A stretch of DNA of 49,729 nt from an uncultured Granulosicoccaceae bacterium (GCA_937927895.1 CALGKA010000106.1:1-49729), one strand, 5' to 3'. Shown: positions 34,411-45,913, numbered from the stretch's first letter. The notes: generated by a model from the letters alone, not told the origin. Translations and numbers: made by a program.

Positions 34411-35748
34411 CTAGCCCAGCTCCCGCCCAACAGCCTCTGCAACACGATGACAAATCTTCTCAACATCATTTGCCACGCGCCCTTCAACCATCACACGAAC
34501 CACAGGCTCAGTACCAGAAGGTCTCAACAGTACACGCCCCGCATCACCCAGCTCAGCCTCGGCATCAGCCACAGCCTGGGCCACATTCGGATTATCATTC
34601 AGCGCTTCACCCTGCCTCAATGGCACATTAACAAGTACCTGTGGGTAACGTGTCATGCCAGCGCGCAAGTTAGCCAATGGCTCACCTGACTCCTGTACGT
34701 AAGCAAGTATTTGCAGTGCGGCTACCAAGCCGTCGCCAGTGGTCGTTCGATCAAGGCAGATAATATGACCTGACGATTCACCACCAAGCATCCAATCGTT
34801 TTTACGAAGCTCTTCTAGCACGTAGCGATCACCAACCTTCGCGCGAACAAATTCAACACCTAGTTCACGAAGTCCATGCTCAAGGCCAAGGTTACTCATT
34901 AGTGTGCCTGCAACACCCGGTACTTTTTCACCAGCTGCAAGACGCGCTTTAACCAATACAAATAGAAGCTCATCACCGTCTACAATCTCACCACGATGAT
35001 CCACCATGATTAATCGGTCAGCGTCACCATCAAGTGCCACCCCTATATCTGCACGTTCCATAAGCACATGAGCACGTAATAAATCTGGTGAAGTAGCACC
35101 GCAGTCTCGGTTAATGTTTAAACCATCTGGATCTGCACCGATCGAGATTACTTCAGCACCTAGCTCTTCAAAAACACCCTTGGCAATGTGGTACGCAGCA
35201 CCGTTTGCAGAATCGACAACTATTTTCATTTTGTCTAGTCGCAAACCGGTTGGAAAAGTACTTTTACAAAATTCTATATACCGCCCTGGCGCATCATCAA
35301 TACGCATTGCACGACCAAGATCAGCTGAATCAACGGTTTCCATTTCGTGACCCATCATATCTTCGATAGATTGCTCGATCTCATCTGGCAACTTGGTGCC
35401 CAGCGCAGAAAAGAACTTCACGCCATTGTCGTAATATGGATTGTGAGAAGCACTAATTACAATACCTGCAGCAGCACGGAAGGTACGCGTAAGATAGGCG
35501 ACCGCAGGTGTCGGCATTGGCCCAAGCAATCTGCAATTAATACCTGCTGAAGAAAGACCAGCCTCTAACGCAGATTCAAATAAGTAGCCCGATACCCGGG
35601 TATCTTTACCTATCAGTACATCACGGTTGCCTTCTTTTGCGAGCACCTTGCCTGCAGCCCAACCGAGCTTCATTACAGTCCCAGCCGTCATTGGCTCTAC
35701 GCCAACTCGACCACGCATGCCATCGGTACCGAAATACTTTCTCGCCAT
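34411..35748 (-). CDS. glmM: Phosphoglucosamine mutase
   Basis: Converts glucosamine 6-phosphate to glucosamine 1-phosphate for UDP-GlcNAc, the precursor of peptidoglycan and lipopolysaccharide. ATG at 35748 gives 445 residues, identical in length to E. coli GlmM, starting [16 protein letters not shown], with AGGCGG upstream. The catalytic phosphoserine is Ser101 ([15 protein letters not shown]); the metal loop [12 protein letters not shown] and the phosphate loop [16 protein letters not shown] are intact. In relatives folP lies between ftsH and glmM; here a terminator and about 180 bases are all that separate them. Confidence 0.98.
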   Translation of the reverse strand: MARKYFGTDGMRGRVGVEPMTAGTVMKLGWAAGKVLAKEGNRDVLIGKDTRVSGYLFESALEAGLSSAGINCRLLGPMPTPAVAYLTRTFRAAAGIVISASHNPYYDNGVKFFSALGTKLPDEIEQSIEDMMGHEMETVDSADLGRAMRIDDAPGRYIEFCKSTFPTGLRLDKMKIVVDSANGAAYHIAKGVFEELGAEVISIGADPDGLNINRDCGATSPDLLRAHVLMERADIGVALDGDADRLIMVDHRGEIVDGDELLFVLVKARLAAGEKVPGVAGTLMSNLGLEHGLRELGVEFVRAKVGDRYVLEELRKNDWMLGGESSGHIICLDRTTTGDGLVAALQILAYVQESGEPLANLRAGMTRYPQVLVNVPLRQGEALNDNPNVAQAVADAEAELGDAGRVLLRPSGTEPVVRVMVEGRVANDVEKICHRVAEAVGRELG

Positions 35749-35868
35749 TTTAAACCGCCTGTACTTGTAGATTATCGAGGAATTCAGCACCCTCGTGAAA
35801 AGTGCGCACCAGAAAGAATCTCAATGCAAAATCAGCGAATGCTGACCCTTTTCCCTGTTATCGGCACA

Positions 35869-35874
35869 ATTATA
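35869..35874 (-). promoter_or_regulatory. Possible -10 box for glmM
   Basis: A perfect TATAAT on the minus strand lies directly downstream of the ftsH terminator and about 120 bases before glmM. There is no matching -35 hexamer at 16-18 bases (GCGGCC is found there), so the call is tentative. Confidence 0.35.
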
Positions 35875-35882
35875 GTGCAGTT

Positions 35883-35912
35883 AAAAAAAAAGGCCGCGAA
35901 AGTCGCGGCCTT
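35883..35912 (-). terminator. Intrinsic terminator after ftsH
   Basis: A strong hairpin (AAGGCCGCGA with TCGCGGCCTT, three-base loop) is followed on the minus strand by nine T residues. It starts 19 bases after the ftsH stop and should separate ftsH from glmM transcription. Confidence 0.93.
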
Positions 35913-35930
35913 GTTTACGGTGCTTTGCTT

Positions 35931-37904
35931 TTAACCCGCCGGATCCGGATCTGGCGCTGAAGGAGGCGTGTGCGAAGGCTCGTTGTCGTCGCCTGCAGCA
36001 GGGGCCGCGGGCTTATCAACTGCAACAGCAGAACCATTTTGTGGCCCGCCACCATCAGTATTATTACTGGGGTCTGTCCAATCAGCCGGTGGATCAGGCT
36101 CTCGACCTTCCATAATCGAATCAATCTGAGACACATCGATCGTTTCGTATTTCATCAATGCATCGGCCATTAGGTGCAACTTATCCAAATTGCTGCGCAG
36201 GATATCTTCAGCACGCTGATAGTTGCGGTCAATGATTGATCGCACTTCGTTGTCTATGTCTTCCTTGATTGAATCTGAAATTTGCTTAGGCTGCGTGGTG
36301 CTGCGACCAAGGAATACTTCGCCCTCTTCTTCGCTGTACGCAAGCGGACCCATTTTGTCTGACAAGCCCCACTTGGTTACCATGCTGCGAGCAAGGTCAG
36401 TGGCGCGCTCGATATCGCTCGAGGCACCGGTGGTAACTTTATCTTCACCAAAGATTATTTCTTCAGCAATACGACCGCCGTACAGCGTTGAGATTTTGCT
36501 TTCTAAGCCAAGCTTGCTAGCACTGTAGCTATCTTGCTCTGGTAGAAACATCGTGACACCCAACGCTCGACCACGCGGAATGATCGTCACTTTATACACA
36601 GGGTCATGGTCAGGAACCAAGCGCCCAACAATGGCGTGCCCTGCCTCGTGAAATGCCGTTAGGCTTTTTTCATCTTCGGTCATTACCATGGAGCGTCTTT
36701 CAGCACCCATCATAATTTTATCTTTAGCGCGCTCAAACTCTGCCATCTCAACAACTTTCTTGTCACGACGTGCAGCAAAAAGTGCGGCTTCATTCACGAG
36801 ATTAGCCAGGTCAGCACCTGAAAAACCCGGTGTTCCTCGAGCAATTAAATCTGCGCGTACATCATCAGCTAAAGGTACTTTGCTCATGTGTACTTTCAAA
36901 ATTTGTTCACGGCCACGAACATCAGGCAACGGTACAACCACCTGACGGTCAAATCGACCAGGGCGTAACAACGCAGGATCAAGCACGTCAGGGCGGTTAG
37001 TTGCAGCAATAACAATCACACCTTCGTTACCTTCAAAACCGTCCATCTCTACGAGTAATTGGTTAAGCGTTTGCTCACGTTCATCGTGACCGCCGCCTAA
37101 GCCTGCACCACGGTGCCGACCTACCGCATCAATCTCATCAATGAAGATAATGCAAGGGGCGTGTTTCTTTGCTTGTTCAAACATATCGCGCACACGAGAC
37201 GCACCGACACCAACAAACATTTCAACGAAATCTGAGCCTGAAATGGTAAAGAAAGGCACTTTAGCCTCGCCAGCAATGGCTTTAGCCAACAAGGTTTTAC
37301 CAGTACCAGGAGAACCCACCAACAACACACCGCGTGGAATCTTGCCACCAAGCTTTTGGAACTTACCGGGATCACGCAAGAACTCGACAAGCTCTTCCAC
37401 TTCATCTTTGGCTTCTTCGACGCCTGCTACGTCGGCAAAAGTAACCTTGACTTGGTCTTCACCCAAAAGGCGAGCCTTACTTTTACCAAAGGACATGGCC
37501 CCACGACCACCACCACCACCTTGCATTTGGCGCATGAAATAGATCCAAATACCTATGAACAGCAAAAATGGGAAGGTATTAAGGAGCAACTGCACCAGGA
37601 AGTTGGTGTCTTCTGGAGGTTCTGCCAAAATTTCAACATTAGAATCGAGGAGATCACCGATCAAAGCACGGTTGTCAGTCTCCGGGCTGTAGGTTCTGAA
37701 AATAGAACCATCAGAGCGCTCACCACGGATCTCACGCCCGGCGATGGTCGCCGATTTGACGCTGCCAGTGCGTACCTGGCTGATGAATTCCGAATAGCTA
37801 AGTTGATTAGTATTCGTAGTCTGTGTACCGATGTTGTTGAAAACAAACATCAGGATGACAGCGATCACCACCCATAACAGTACGTTTTTAATAAGATCGT
37901 TCAA
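35931..37904 (-). CDS. ftsH: ATP-dependent zinc metalloprotease FtsH
   Basis: Membrane AAA+ protease that degrades misfolded membrane proteins and regulators such as LpxC and sigma-32 in E. coli. The start chosen is TTG at 37904 ([11 protein letters not shown] read as M) with GAGG eight bases upstream, giving 657 residues. Two membrane helices flank a periplasmic domain. Walker A GSPGTGKT lies at 197-204, Walker [18 protein letters not shown] just after 250, the second region of homology [18 protein letters not shown], and the zinc site HEAGH at 419-423. The C-terminus is Pro/Asp-rich. Its partners HflK and HflC are encoded at 46513-48518. rlmE precedes it, as usual. Confidence 0.97.
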   Translation of the reverse strand: MNDLIKNVLLWVVIAVILMFVFNNIGTQTTNTNQLSYSEFISQVRTGSVKSATIAGREIRGERSDGSIFRTYSPETDNRALIGDLLDSNVEILAEPPEDTNFLVQLLLNTFPFLLFIGIWIYFMRQMQGGGGGRGAMSFGKSKARLLGEDQVKVTFADVAGVEEAKDEVEELVEFLRDPGKFQKLGGKIPRGVLLVGSPGTGKTLLAKAIAGEAKVPFFTISGSDFVEMFVGVGASRVRDMFEQAKKHAPCIIFIDEIDAVGRHRGAGLGGGHDEREQTLNQLLVEMDGFEGNEGVIVIAATNRPDVLDPALLRPGRFDRQVVVPLPDVRGREQILKVHMSKVPLADDVRADLIARGTPGFSGADLANLVNEAALFAARRDKKVVEMAEFERAKDKIMMGAERRSMVMTEDEKSLTAFHEAGHAIVGRLVPDHDPVYKVTIIPRGRALGVTMFLPEQDSYSASKLGLESKISTLYGGRIAEEIIFGEDKVTTGASSDIERATDLARSMVTKWGLSDKMGPLAYSEEEGEVFLGRSTTQPKQISDSIKEDIDNEVRSIIDRNYQRAEDILRSNLDKLHLMADALMKYETIDVSQIDSIMEGREPDPPADWTDPSNNTDGGGPQNGSAVAVDKPAAPAAGDDNEPSHTPPSAPDPDPAG

Positions 37905-37990
37905 ATGAAACGCCTCGTTGTGTACCCCGCACTGGAATCGGTGCAAGGCTCAAAAAAAACTCGGATGCCCTAAGTATAACTCATCCTTGG

Positions 37991-38608
37991 CTACTTTCTG
38001 TTTTTCGCCAGAATGTAGACTTCTCTGCTCCGCGGCCGCGAGGCCTCAGGCTTTCGGGTCTTCACTTCATTAAACACCCCACGAACATCGCGCATTAGCG
38101 CTTCAAAGCCTGCTCCGTGAAATGTTTTCATTAATAAACAACCGCCAGGAACCAATAACTCATTACACATATCCAGTGCCAACTCTGCAAGATATATGGC
38201 TCTGGGCTGATCTACCGCCGGTTGTCCTGAAAAATTGGGGGCCATATCAGATAAAACAAGGTCTGCGGGCTGCCCATTTAGCGCTTCTCTGATCAAATCC
38301 AGCGTTTCAAGCTCAGTGAAGTCGCCCTGGATGATATTACAGTCAACCACTGAGTCCATTTGTAAAATATCAACCGCGACCAGCGACCCTTTTGCCGACA
38401 GCTTCTCAGAGACGTACTGTGTCCAGCCGCCCGGTGCCGCGCCCAGCTCAACCACCGACATATTGGGCATAATGAGCCGATCACGACGATCAATCTCAGC
38501 TAATTTGTAAACCGCGCGCGAACGATATGAATCAAGGCGCGATTTGCGCACAAAATCATCTTTGTGATGCTCGTTAAGCCAACGCTGGCTGCTTTTACTG
38601 CGACTCAC
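37991..38608 (-). CDS. rlmE: 23S rRNA 2'-O-methyltransferase RlmE (FtsJ)
   Basis: Methylates U2552 in the A-loop of 23S rRNA at a late stage of 50S assembly. GTG at 38608 gives 205 residues beginning (M)SRSKSSQRWLNEH, which fits E. coli RlmE (209). A GTG at 38668 with AAGGT upstream would add 20 residues and cannot be excluded. The SAM site VVELGAAPGGWTQYV and the K-D-K-E tetrad are visible: Lys in AVYKLAEID, Asp in LVLSDMAPN, Lys in LMKTFHG, Glu in RSREVYI. It is transcribed toward ftsH and divergently from yhbY. Confidence 0.95.
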   Translation of the reverse strand: MSRSKSSQRWLNEHHKDDFVRKSRLDSYRSRAVYKLAEIDRRDRLIMPNMSVVELGAAPGGWTQYVSEKLSAKGSLVAVDILQMDSVVDCNIIQGDFTELETLDLIREALNGQPADLVLSDMAPNFSGQPAVDQPRAIYLAELALDMCNELLVPGGCLLMKTFHGAGFEALMRDVRGVFNEVKTRKPEASRPRSREVYILAKNRK

Positions 38609-38729
38609 TTGGTGGTTCCATGTAAACTCTGCCCCGCAATAGGACTTATGTGTCTTAGCCTGCTGCACTAGATCTTACCTTAATACCGCTAATTTCACTT
38701 CGGCCAATACCTAACTTACTGACACCTCA

Positions 38730-39161
38730 ATGATCCCTAACAACAAACACATTAGATTTCTCAAAACGCTTTGCCATCCGTTGTCACCCGTGGTGCGCAT
38801 TGGACAAAAAGGCGTTACCGAATCTGTGCAAAACGAGCTGGAAATCGCACTGGCTCATCATGAGCTGATCAAAATAAAAGTCGGCGTTGCCGATCGAGAA
38901 GAGCGCCGCGCCACCGTAGCAGCACTAGCTGAAAAGAACGAAGCGACTGTCATACAACAAGTAGGACAAATAGCTGTGCTATTCAAACGCAATCACGAAA
39001 AACCCGCGATAGAATTTCCATCATCGATCAAGGCTGGCGCCAGAATCCCCAGTAATTCGAAAAAACCCATTGATCAAAAAATCTCAGATAAAAAAGCTGA
39101 AGCAAATAAAAAACGGGCATTAAATGCTAAACGCAAAAGACCATCAACTAAAAAACGTTAA
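38730..39161 (+). CDS. yhbY: RNA-binding CRM-domain protein YhbY
   Basis: Small protein found with pre-50S particles in E. coli; it binds RNA through a CRM domain. The 143 residues start IPNNKHIRFLKTLCHPLSPV, then RIGQKGVTESV and ALAHHELIKIKV, the standard CRM core. After about residue 95 comes a very basic Lys/Ala/Ser tail absent from the 97-residue E. coli protein. Divergent from rlmE (about 120 bases apart by the starts chosen) and convergent with greA. No terminator hairpin is visible in the 43 bases before greA. Confidence 0.93.
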   Translation: MIPNNKHIRFLKTLCHPLSPVVRIGQKGVTESVQNELEIALAHHELIKIKVGVADREERRATVAALAEKNEATVIQQVGQIAVLFKRNHEKPAIEFPSSIKAGARIPSNSKKPIDQKISDKKAEANKKRALNAKRKRPSTKKR

Positions 39162-39204
39162 CCCTTGGTTATAAACTACTTTTGAAAAATTTATACATAA
39201 AGCG

Positions 39205-39681
39205 TTAGATATAACTCACTTTCTCAATCTCAAATTCTTTTTTGCCACCGGGCGCTTCAAACATTACCTCGTCACCTTCATGCTTGCCAATAATAGCGCG
39301 CGCCAATGGCGAGCTGTAACTGATCAAGCCTAACTTAATGCTCGCTTCATCATCCCCCACAATTCTATACGTTACTTTCTCGTCGGTTTCTATATCTAAC
39401 AACTCAACCGTGGTGCCAAAAATAACTTTGCCGTCGTCTTTCATCTCTTTGATATCAATGATCTGAGCGTGCGACAACTTGCTTTCAATTTCTTTTATGC
39501 GCCCTTCTATAAAACTCTGTTGCTCACGAGCGGCGTGATACTCAGCGTTTTCTTTTAGATCACCGTGCTCGCGGGCATCAGCGATAGCTTGAATAACGGT
39601 TGGGCGTCGAACAGTCTTAAGCTCTAGAAGTTCCGCACGCAATGTTTCAGCGCCTTCTGCTGTTAATGGAACCATGCTCAT
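39205..39681 (-). CDS. greA: Transcription elongation factor GreA
   Basis: Enters the RNA polymerase secondary channel and triggers cleavage of backtracked RNA. The 158 residues are the family length. The coiled-coil tip carries the acidic residues in [18 protein letters not shown]; the C-terminal domain includes [27 protein letters not shown] lies eight bases before the ATG, and the ATG overlaps the carB stop as ATGA (39678-39681), so greA is the third gene of carA-carB-greA. This order is also known in Pseudomonas. Confidence 0.97.
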   Translation of the reverse strand: MSMVPLTAEGAETLRAELLELKTVRRPTVIQAIADAREHGDLKENAEYHAAREQQSFIEGRIKEIESKLSHAQIIDIKEMKDDGKVIFGTTVELLDIETDEKVTYRIVGDDEASIKLGLISYSSPLARAIIGKHEGDEVMFEAPGGKKEFEIEKVSYI

Positions 39682-42600
39682 GCGGAATCCTCGTGTAACT
39701 CTTCTAAGCTAAAAATATTATTTAGTGCATCTTCACTCAAAGCACTAACTATTGCAGCACCTGCGGCCATGGTGGTCGCATAAGCTACCCTACGGTTTAA
39801 TGCTTCACGGCGAATGTGAAATGAATCAGCAATTGCCTGATGTCCATCCGTTGTGTTGATAATCAAAGATATCTCATCATTTTTAATCATGTCAACAATA
39901 TGCGGGCGACCTTGCTTAACCTTGTTTATATACCTGCATTCAACCCCGGCAGCTTCTAAAACACGTTGCGTGCCACTGGTTGCAACCAAGGTAAAGCCCG
40001 CCGCAAGCAATGACTTTGCAACATCTATTGCGCGTTGCTTATCAGCGTCTCTAACACTTAAAAATGCACAACCGCTCGCCGGCAGTTGCATACCCGCTGC
40101 GAGCGAGCTTTTTGCAAATGCTTCAGCAAAGTTATTGCCACTACCCATTACTTCACCGGTAGATTTCATTTCAGGGCCCAACAATGGATCTACCCCCGGG
40201 AACTTTATGAATGGAAATACCGACTCTTTAACCGCATGGTATTTCGGTTTGACCGTCTCAATGCAGCCTAGTTCTGCCAACGTGCTGCCAGTCATGCAAA
40301 GCGCGCCTATACGTGCAAGTGGCACGCCGGTAGCTTTTGATACAAAAGGCACGGTGCGTGATGCACGCGGGTTCACTTCAATGATGTAAATATTTTCACC
40401 TTGAATCGCGAACTGAGCGTTACACAGCCCAACAACTCCAAGCTCTAATACCAGACTTGTCATTTGTTCATTGAGCTGCGATTGAATAGCGTCAGATAAA
40501 CTATAAGGCGGCAGCGAACAACTTGAATCACCTGAGTGAATACCTGCTTGCTCAATATGCTCCATAATGCCACTGATATACACTTGCTTGCCGTCACTGA
40601 TGGCATCAACATCAACCTCAATGGCATCGTCGAGGAAGCGATCAAGTAACAATGGCGCATCGGTTGATACAAGAATATTCTTACTCATGTAGGTGCGCAG
40701 ATCATCTACAGAATAAACAATTTCCATAGCGCGACCACCCAACACATATGAAGGTCTAACCACTAAAGGAAAGCCAATAGACTCAGCCGCCGCAAGCGCT
40801 TGATCCAGATTAGTGGCAGTTTGATTCGGTGGCTGTTTTATACCTAGTTTATCGACCAACTGCTTAAAACGCTCGCGGTCTTCAGCCAAGTCGATAGCAT
40901 CTGGTGAAGTACCAATAATAGGCGCACCCGACTCTTTTAACGCAGTGGCCAGGTTCAATGGTGTTTGCCCACCGTAGTGCACTATTACGCCTTTAGGTTT
41001 TTCTACGTGCAATATCTCGGTGACATCTTCAAATGTCAGCGGTTCAAAGTACAAGCGATCAGACATATCGTAGTCGGTAGAAACTGTCTCTGGATTGCAG
41101 TTCACCATAATAGTTTCATAACCGGCATCACGCAGTGATAACGCTGCATGCACACAACAATAGTCAAATTCAATGCCCTGCCCGATGCGGTTAGGACCAC
41201 CACCGAGTATGACTATCTTTTCTTTATCACTGGGTGCTGCCTCGCACTCTTCATCATAGGTGGAGTACATATAAGCGGTGTTCGCTTCAAACTCTGCGGC
41301 ACAGGTATCAACACGCTTGTACACCGGGCGTATTTCAAAGCCATGACGGTGCTCTCTAATCTCTGCTTCCGCAACACCCATTACAGTTGCCAGGCGTTTA
41401 TCTGAAAACCCCTGACGCTTTAAACGTCGCATTTCAGTTTTATCAATGCTCTGAACTGACTGGCCACGCAACTGGTTTTCGCTAATGATTAGATCTTCTA
41501 TTTGCGCCAAAAACCACGGATCAATGCGGGTGATCTGGTGAATCTTTTCTAATGAGTAGCCGTATCTAAAAGCATCAGCCACATACCAAAGCCTTTTGTC
41601 ACGCGGTTGGCTTAACTGCAGTTCCAGCTCTGCCTCAATATCTTCAACATCAGAACCAACCGATAACACTTCATCGAAGCCAGAGACACCGGTTTCAAGT
41701 CCACGCAAGGCTTTTTGCAGCGATTCTTGTTGATTGCGACCAATGGCCATTACCTCACCCACTGACTTCATTTGAGTGGTTAAGCGCGGATCTGCATCTG
41801 GGAATTTTTCAAACGTAAAACGCGGTATTTTAGTCACTACATAATCGATGGCAGGCTCAAAAGAGGCCGGAGTAGCTCCACCTGTTATATCGTTACTTAA
41901 TTCATCAAGGGTATAACCGACTGCAAGCTTTGCCGCGACTCGAGCAATCGGGAAACCGGTAGCCTTTGATGCCAGTGCTGATGAACGCGAAACACGTGGG
42001 TTCATTTCAATAACAATCAAACGGCCATCTTCCGGGTTAACCGCAAACTGCACATTAGAACCACCGGTTTCAACACCGATCTTGCGCAACACATCGATAG
42101 AGGCGTTACGCATAATTTGAAGTTCTTTATCGGTCAGTGTTTGTGCCGGCGCCACAGTGATTGAATCACCTGTGTGCACACCCATTGGATCAAGATTTTC
42201 TATAGAACATACAATTATGCAGTTGTCTGCAGAGTCACGCACCACTTCCATTTCATATTCTTTCCAACCAAGTACTGATTGTTCAAACAATATTTCCGTG
42301 GTGGGAGATAAATCTAAACCACGCTGACAAATTTCAGTGAACTCATCACGGTTGTAAGCGATACCACCACCGCTACCACCCATGGTAAACGATGGCCTGA
42401 TAATCGTTGGGAAGCCTATATCGTCTATACCTGCATAGGCCTCTTCCATTGAATGCGCAATACGTGCCTTAGGAGTATCAAGACCGATCTCCGTCATAGC
42501 GTGGCGAAATTTATCACGATCTTCTGCAAGATCTATGGCTTCAGGCTTCGCGCCGATCAATTCAACGTTATATTTTTCAAGCACACCGTGGCGGTTTAAA

Positions 42601-42902
42601 TCCAGCGCACAGTTAAGCCCGGTTTGCCCCCCCATGGTCGGTAGAATCGCATCGGGTTTTTCACGTGCAATAATTTTTTCAACCACCCGCCAATCTACCG
42701 GTTCAATGTAGATAGCATCTGCGGTGGCAGGGTCTGTCATTATGGTTGCAGGGTTTGAATTGACCAGAATCACCCGATAGCCTTCTTCTCGCAAGGCTTT
42801 ACACGCTTGCGCACCGGAGTAATCAAATTCGCACGCCTGGCCAATAACAATTGGGCCCGCACCAATGATTAAAATACTTTTTAGATCATCGCGACGAGGC
42901 AT
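39678..42902 (-). CDS. carB: Carbamoyl phosphate synthase large subunit
   Basis: Makes carbamoyl phosphate from bicarbonate, ammonia (from CarA) and two ATP, for pyrimidine and arginine synthesis. The 1074 residues hold two ATP-grasp halves: the first starts [20 protein letters not shown] with [14 protein letters not shown], the second [20 protein letters not shown] with [14 protein letters not shown]. The C-terminal MGS-like allosteric domain ([20 protein letters not shown]) would bind UMP/IMP and ornithine in E. coli. The start overlaps carA by 17 bases and has no strong ribosome-binding site, so it probably relies on coupling. Confidence 0.98.
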   Translation of the reverse strand: MPRRDDLKSILIIGAGPIVIGQACEFDYSGAQACKALREEGYRVILVNSNPATIMTDPATADAIYIEPVDWRVVEKIIAREKPDAILPTMGGQTGLNCALDLNRHGVLEKYNVELIGAKPEAIDLAEDRDKFRHAMTEIGLDTPKARIAHSMEEAYAGIDDIGFPTIIRPSFTMGGSGGGIAYNRDEFTEICQRGLDLSPTTEILFEQSVLGWKEYEMEVVRDSADNCIIVCSIENLDPMGVHTGDSITVAPAQTLTDKELQIMRNASIDVLRKIGVETGGSNVQFAVNPEDGRLIVIEMNPRVSRSSALASKATGFPIARVAAKLAVGYTLDELSNDITGGATPASFEPAIDYVVTKIPRFTFEKFPDADPRLTTQMKSVGEVMAIGRNQQESLQKALRGLETGVSGFDEVLSVGSDVEDIEAELELQLSQPRDKRLWYVADAFRYGYSLEKIHQITRIDPWFLAQIEDLIISENQLRGQSVQSIDKTEMRRLKRQGFSDKRLATVMGVAEAEIREHRHGFEIRPVYKRVDTCAAEFEANTAYMYSTYDEECEAAPSDKEKIVILGGGPNRIGQGIEFDYCCVHAALSLRDAGYETIMVNCNPETVSTDYDMSDRLYFEPLTFEDVTEILHVEKPKGVIVHYGGQTPLNLATALKESGAPIIGTSPDAIDLAEDRERFKQLVDKLGIKQPPNQTATNLDQALAAAESIGFPLVVRPSYVLGGRAMEIVYSVDDLRTYMSKNILVSTDAPLLLDRFLDDAIEVDVDAISDGKQVYISGIMEHIEQAGIHSGDSSCSLPPYSLSDAIQSQLNEQMTSLVLELGVVGLCNAQFAIQGENIYIIEVNPRASRTVPFVSKATGVPLARIGALCMTGSTLAELGCIETVKPKYHAVKESVFPFIKFPGVDPLLGPEMKSTGEVMGSGNNFAEAFAKSSLAAGMQLPASGCAFLSVRDADKQRAIDVAKSLLAAGFTLVATSGTQRVLEAAGVECRYINKVKQGRPHIVDMIKNDEISLIINTTDGHQAIADSFHIRREALNRRVAYATTMAAGAAIVSALSEDALNNIFSLEELHEDSA

Positions 42903-44052
42903 GGTTTTTCATCAGTTCTGTAAATTCGGCAAAAAGATGGACCACATCATGCGGCCCGGGACTCGCTTCCGGATGCCCCTGAAAACTAAACGCAGGGGTG
43001 TCCGTTCTTTTGATTCCCTGAAGCGTTTGGTCAAACAGTGATCGGTGTGTGGCTATTAAGTTACTGGGTAGGGATTCTTCATCGACTGCAAAGCCATGGT
43101 TTTGGCTTGAAATCATTACTGTTTTAGTTTGTAGATCCTGGACCGGATGGTTAGCACCATGATGGCCAAACTTCATTTTTACAGTTTGAGCGCCACTGGC
43201 CAATGCAAGCAACTGATGCCCAAGGCAAATACCAAAGATCGGTATTTTCTTTTCCAGCAGCTCGCGAATAGCGGCAATGGCGTAATCACAGGGTTCCGGA
43301 TCCCCCGGGCCGTTGGATAAAAATACACCGTCAGGGTTCGTGGCTAGTACATCGGCCGCAGGGGTTGTTGCAGGCACTACAGTGACACTACAACGGTGAT
43401 CGACCAATAACCTTAAAATATTTTTCTTAACACCGTAGTCATAGGCGACTACTTTAAACCTGGAAGCGTTCGCAGCTGCAAGAGCTGCCGCTTTTTCAAG
43501 TTCAGGGTTTTGATCATAACCAAGCTGCCAACAACCTTTTTGCCATTCATAAGGCTTATCAACCGTGATTTCTTTTGCTAGATCAAGCCCGACCAAGCCG
43601 CCAAATTCACGCGCCTTGGCGATCGCCTGCTCTGCATTTGGGTTAGCGCTTGCATCAACACAGCCCGATTGCGCACCCTTTTCACGCAGTATGCGTGTAA
43701 GTCTGCGAGTGTCTACATCTGCAATGGCCGCAATGTTATTGGCCTTGAGGTATTCATCGAGGGAGCTTTCACTGCGGAAATTGCTGTGCAACAGTGGCAG
43801 GTCTCTGATGACCAAACCGGCTGCATGCACACCATCAGACTCGCAATCGGCGCTGTTCACCCCGGTATTGCCAATATGCGGCGCAGTTAGAGTGACAATT
43901 TGCCGAGCGTACGAGGGGTCGGTCAGGATTTCCTGATACCCGGTCATGGCAGTATTAAATACAACTTCGCCAACACCGTAACACTCAGCACCAATGGCAC
44001 TGCCGTGAAACAAGGTTCCGTCAGCCAGCGCAAGGAGTGCGTTTCTACGCAA
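42886..44052 (-). CDS. carA: Carbamoyl phosphate synthase small subunit
   Basis: Glutamine amidotransferase that hydrolyses glutamine and channels ammonia to CarB. The 388 residues use TTG at 44052 as start ([21 protein letters not shown] read as M), matching the E. coli N-terminus; GAGA lies about ten bases upstream. Class I amidotransferase residues are seen in [15 protein letters not shown] (nucleophile Cys) and [13 protein letters not shown] (His and Glu). dapB, often upstream, is absent; a divergent transporter gene is there instead. Confidence 0.98.
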   Translation of the reverse strand: MRRNALLALADGTLFHGSAIGAECYGVGEVVFNTAMTGYQEILTDPSYARQIVTLTAPHIGNTGVNSADCESDGVHAAGLVIRDLPLLHSNFRSESSLDEYLKANNIAAIADVDTRRLTRILREKGAQSGCVDASANPNAEQAIAKAREFGGLVGLDLAKEITVDKPYEWQKGCWQLGYDQNPELEKAAALAAANASRFKVVAYDYGVKKNILRLLVDHRCSVTVVPATTPAADVLATNPDGVFLSNGPGDPEPCDYAIAAIRELLEKKIPIFGICLGHQLLALASGAQTVKMKFGHHGANHPVQDLQTKTVMISSQNHGFAVDEESLPSNLIATHRSLFDQTLQGIKRTDTPAFSFQGHPEASPGPHDVVHLFAEFTELMKNHASSR

Positions 44053-44322
44053 AGAGATAATCTCAATTAGTTAAGGGAAGAAGGTGCGGTTGTTTAACCG
44101 CAAGTCATTCCCTTTATTTTACTCCAATCGCCGTTCAGCTGTCTAATCTGAATGTGCTTCTGACTGAACTACTTTGAAGGATTTGTTTAGTTCCAGTAAC
44201 ACTCAAGCGCTTGCAGCCACTATCATGCACGGTAGACTAGTCTTCGACGAGCATTTGTAATATTTGCGGTCACTTAAAAGACTTGCCAAAACGGCAGTCT
44301 ACGAATAACCACAATATTTAAG
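44053..44322. other. Divergent control region carA / transporter
   Basis: A 270-base gap between divergent genes. A seven-pair hairpin (TGCGGTT, GTTT, AACCGCA; 44085-44102) lies in the carA leader, and a TAAAAT at about 44116-44121 on the minus strand could be a -10 box. No pyrimidine-type attenuator or known riboswitch was recognised. Confidence 0.4.
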
Positions 44323-45483
44323 GTGATACCGCTGAGCTCGTCCAACATCCGCACCGTAGTCGCCGCCTGTTCTGCAATAACTGTATTTGGTCTTGCATTC
44401 GGCATGACCTACCCTCTGCTGGCACTAACCCTGGATGGGCGCGGAGTGTCGGCTGATGTCATAGGCCTCAATACCGCCATGATGCCGCTCGGGATCCTTA
44501 TTTTCTCACCCTTTATACCCGTGTTGTCACAACGAATAGGGGCCAAAAACCTCGCGATCATTGCCTCCATCGCAACTGCCATACTTATTATTTGCTACAA
44601 GCTATTCGATTCACTCAACGCCTGGTTCGTCATTCGCATACTTCAAGGCATGTCTATCGCCACATTGTTTGTGATCAGTGAAGCCTGGATTGTAGGATCA
44701 TCATCAAAACAGCATCGCGGTAAAATAGTCGCCATATATGCAAGCGTATTGTCAGCAAGCTTCGGTGCAGGCCCGGCACTAATAGGCTTTGTGGGCACCG
44801 AAGGCTGGACACCTTACTTAATAGGCGCACTAAGCATTGCTGTAGGTATAATCCCGATCACCTTCATTCAAGATGTATCCGATCCGACAGACGAACATCA
44901 CTCTTCTGGCATTTTGAATTTCCTACCCAAAGCGCCAATGCTGATCGCTGCCGTCGCCTGCTTTTCAGTGTTTGATGCCGCCACCATCGCGCTGTTTCCT
45001 GTCTACGGCGTAGAAAACGGACTAAGCCAAAGCACTGCCGCCTTCGCACTGACGGCACTTATTATCGGCAATATATTTTTGCAATACCCCATCGGCTGGC
45101 TAGCCGATATTTACGATGCCCGCTCAATGTTAATCTACTGCGCAGGAATCACCACACTCCTTACACTCACCATTCCATGGGTGATCAACAGCTGGCTGCT
45201 GTGGCCAATCCTAGTTATCGCTGGCGCTTCAGGCTACGGCGTCTACACCCTATCCTTAAAGTCACTAGGCGACCGCTTCAGCGGCCAAGACCTAATCAAC
45301 GGCACAGCAGCGTTCGGGGTGATGTGGGGTTTAGGGGCACTAATCGGATCAGTAAGCGGGGGCTGGTCAATGACGCTATCGCCAACCTATGGCCTGCCGG
45401 TAACGCTCGCATGCGTTTACGCTTTTCTAATAATAGGCTTACTAATAAGGCGGCCAGGCAAAAAGCCACATGGCGGCAAATAA
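44323..45483 (+). CDS. Major facilitator superfamily transporter (YcaD-like)
   Basis: A 386-residue inner-membrane transporter with about twelve hydrophobic segments and no clear substrate. The loop between helices two and three reads PVLSQRIGAKN, helix four to five carries RILQGMSIATLFVISEAWIV, and the second half has LQYPIGWLADIYDARSML. The SEAW motif suggests kinship with the YcaD group, a tentative reading. The start is open: GTG at 44323 has no spaced ribosome-binding site, while AAGGTGAT (44320-44327) is well placed for a CTG at 44332; both give nearly the same protein. Neighbours are unrelated housekeeping genes. A 15-bp tandem duplication covers the stop codon. Confidence 0.8.
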   Translation: MIPLSSSNIRTVVAACSAITVFGLAFGMTYPLLALTLDGRGVSADVIGLNTAMMPLGILIFSPFIPVLSQRIGAKNLAIIASIATAILIICYKLFDSLNAWFVIRILQGMSIATLFVISEAWIVGSSSKQHRGKIVAIYASVLSASFGAGPALIGFVGTEGWTPYLIGALSIAVGIIPITFIQDVSDPTDEHHSSGILNFLPKAPMLIAAVACFSVFDAATIALFPVYGVENGLSQSTAAFALTALIIGNIFLQYPIGWLADIYDARSMLIYCAGITTLLTLTIPWVINSWLLWPILVIAGASGYGVYTLSLKSLGDRFSGQDLINGTAAFGVMWGLGALIGSVSGGWSMTLSPTYGLPVTLACVYAFLIIGLLIRRPGKKPHGGK

Positions 45484-45501
45484 AAAGGCGGCAAATAAAA
45501 A
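45472..45501 (+). repeat. 15-bp tandem duplication over a stop codon
   Basis: The word GGCGGCAAATAAAAA occurs twice in a row (with one base difference in the context) at the end of the transporter gene. The first copy supplies the TAA stop. Copy loss would not change the protein. Confidence 0.7.
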
Positions 45502-45601
45502 ATCTGCCACGACAACGCAGAACAAGCTAGGTTGTACAAGCGCCGGGGATTTTGCGCTTAGTGCAATGCGCCGGCAGAAGCACCAGCGCAGCAATCAGCT
45601 A

Positions 45602-45913
45602 TTAAGCAGAAATACCAGTGATTTCTAATTCGGTGAAGTTCTGACGGTGGCCCATCTGACGACGATAATGCTTACGACGACGGAACTTAACAATCTCAAC
45701 CTTCTTGCCACGCCCATGCGAAAGCACCTTAGCAGTAACAGAAGCACTGGAAACCAAGGGACTGCCGATAGTGATCTTCTCACCCTCGCCAACCATAAGA
45801 ATCTGATCTAGATTGACTGATTCACCCTCATCAGAGTCAATCGTTTCAACACGAAGCTTATCGCCCTGACTAACTCGATATTGTTTGCCACCGGTTTTAA
45901 TTACCGCGAACAT
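45602..45913 (-). CDS. rplU: 50S ribosomal protein L21
   Basis: Binds domains of 23S rRNA in the large subunit. ATG at 45913 gives 103 residues, the same as E. coli, starting [20 protein letters not shown] and ending [28 protein letters not shown] is the conserved rRNA-binding stretch. AAGGA lies eight bases upstream, and the longer in-frame extension overlaps the promoter, so it is rejected. rplU is normally followed by rpmA and obgE. Here the next 118 bases downstream hold no L27 frame and run into the transporter gene on the other strand. Confidence 0.97.
   Translation of the reverse strand: MFAVIKTGGKQYRVSQGDKLRVETIDSDEGESVNLDQILMVGEGEKITIGSPLVSSASVTAKVLSHGRGKKVEIVKFRRRKHYRRQMGHRQNFTELEITGISA

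Noticed and set aside
34137..34487. Minus-strand frame of 116 codons with hydrophobic stretches behind and overlapping glmM
   Set aside because: It runs antisense-in-frame-shifted over the glmM end and its composition (runs of Phe, Leu, Trp, Gly) comes from the purine-rich repeat on the other strand. No ribosome-binding site supports it.
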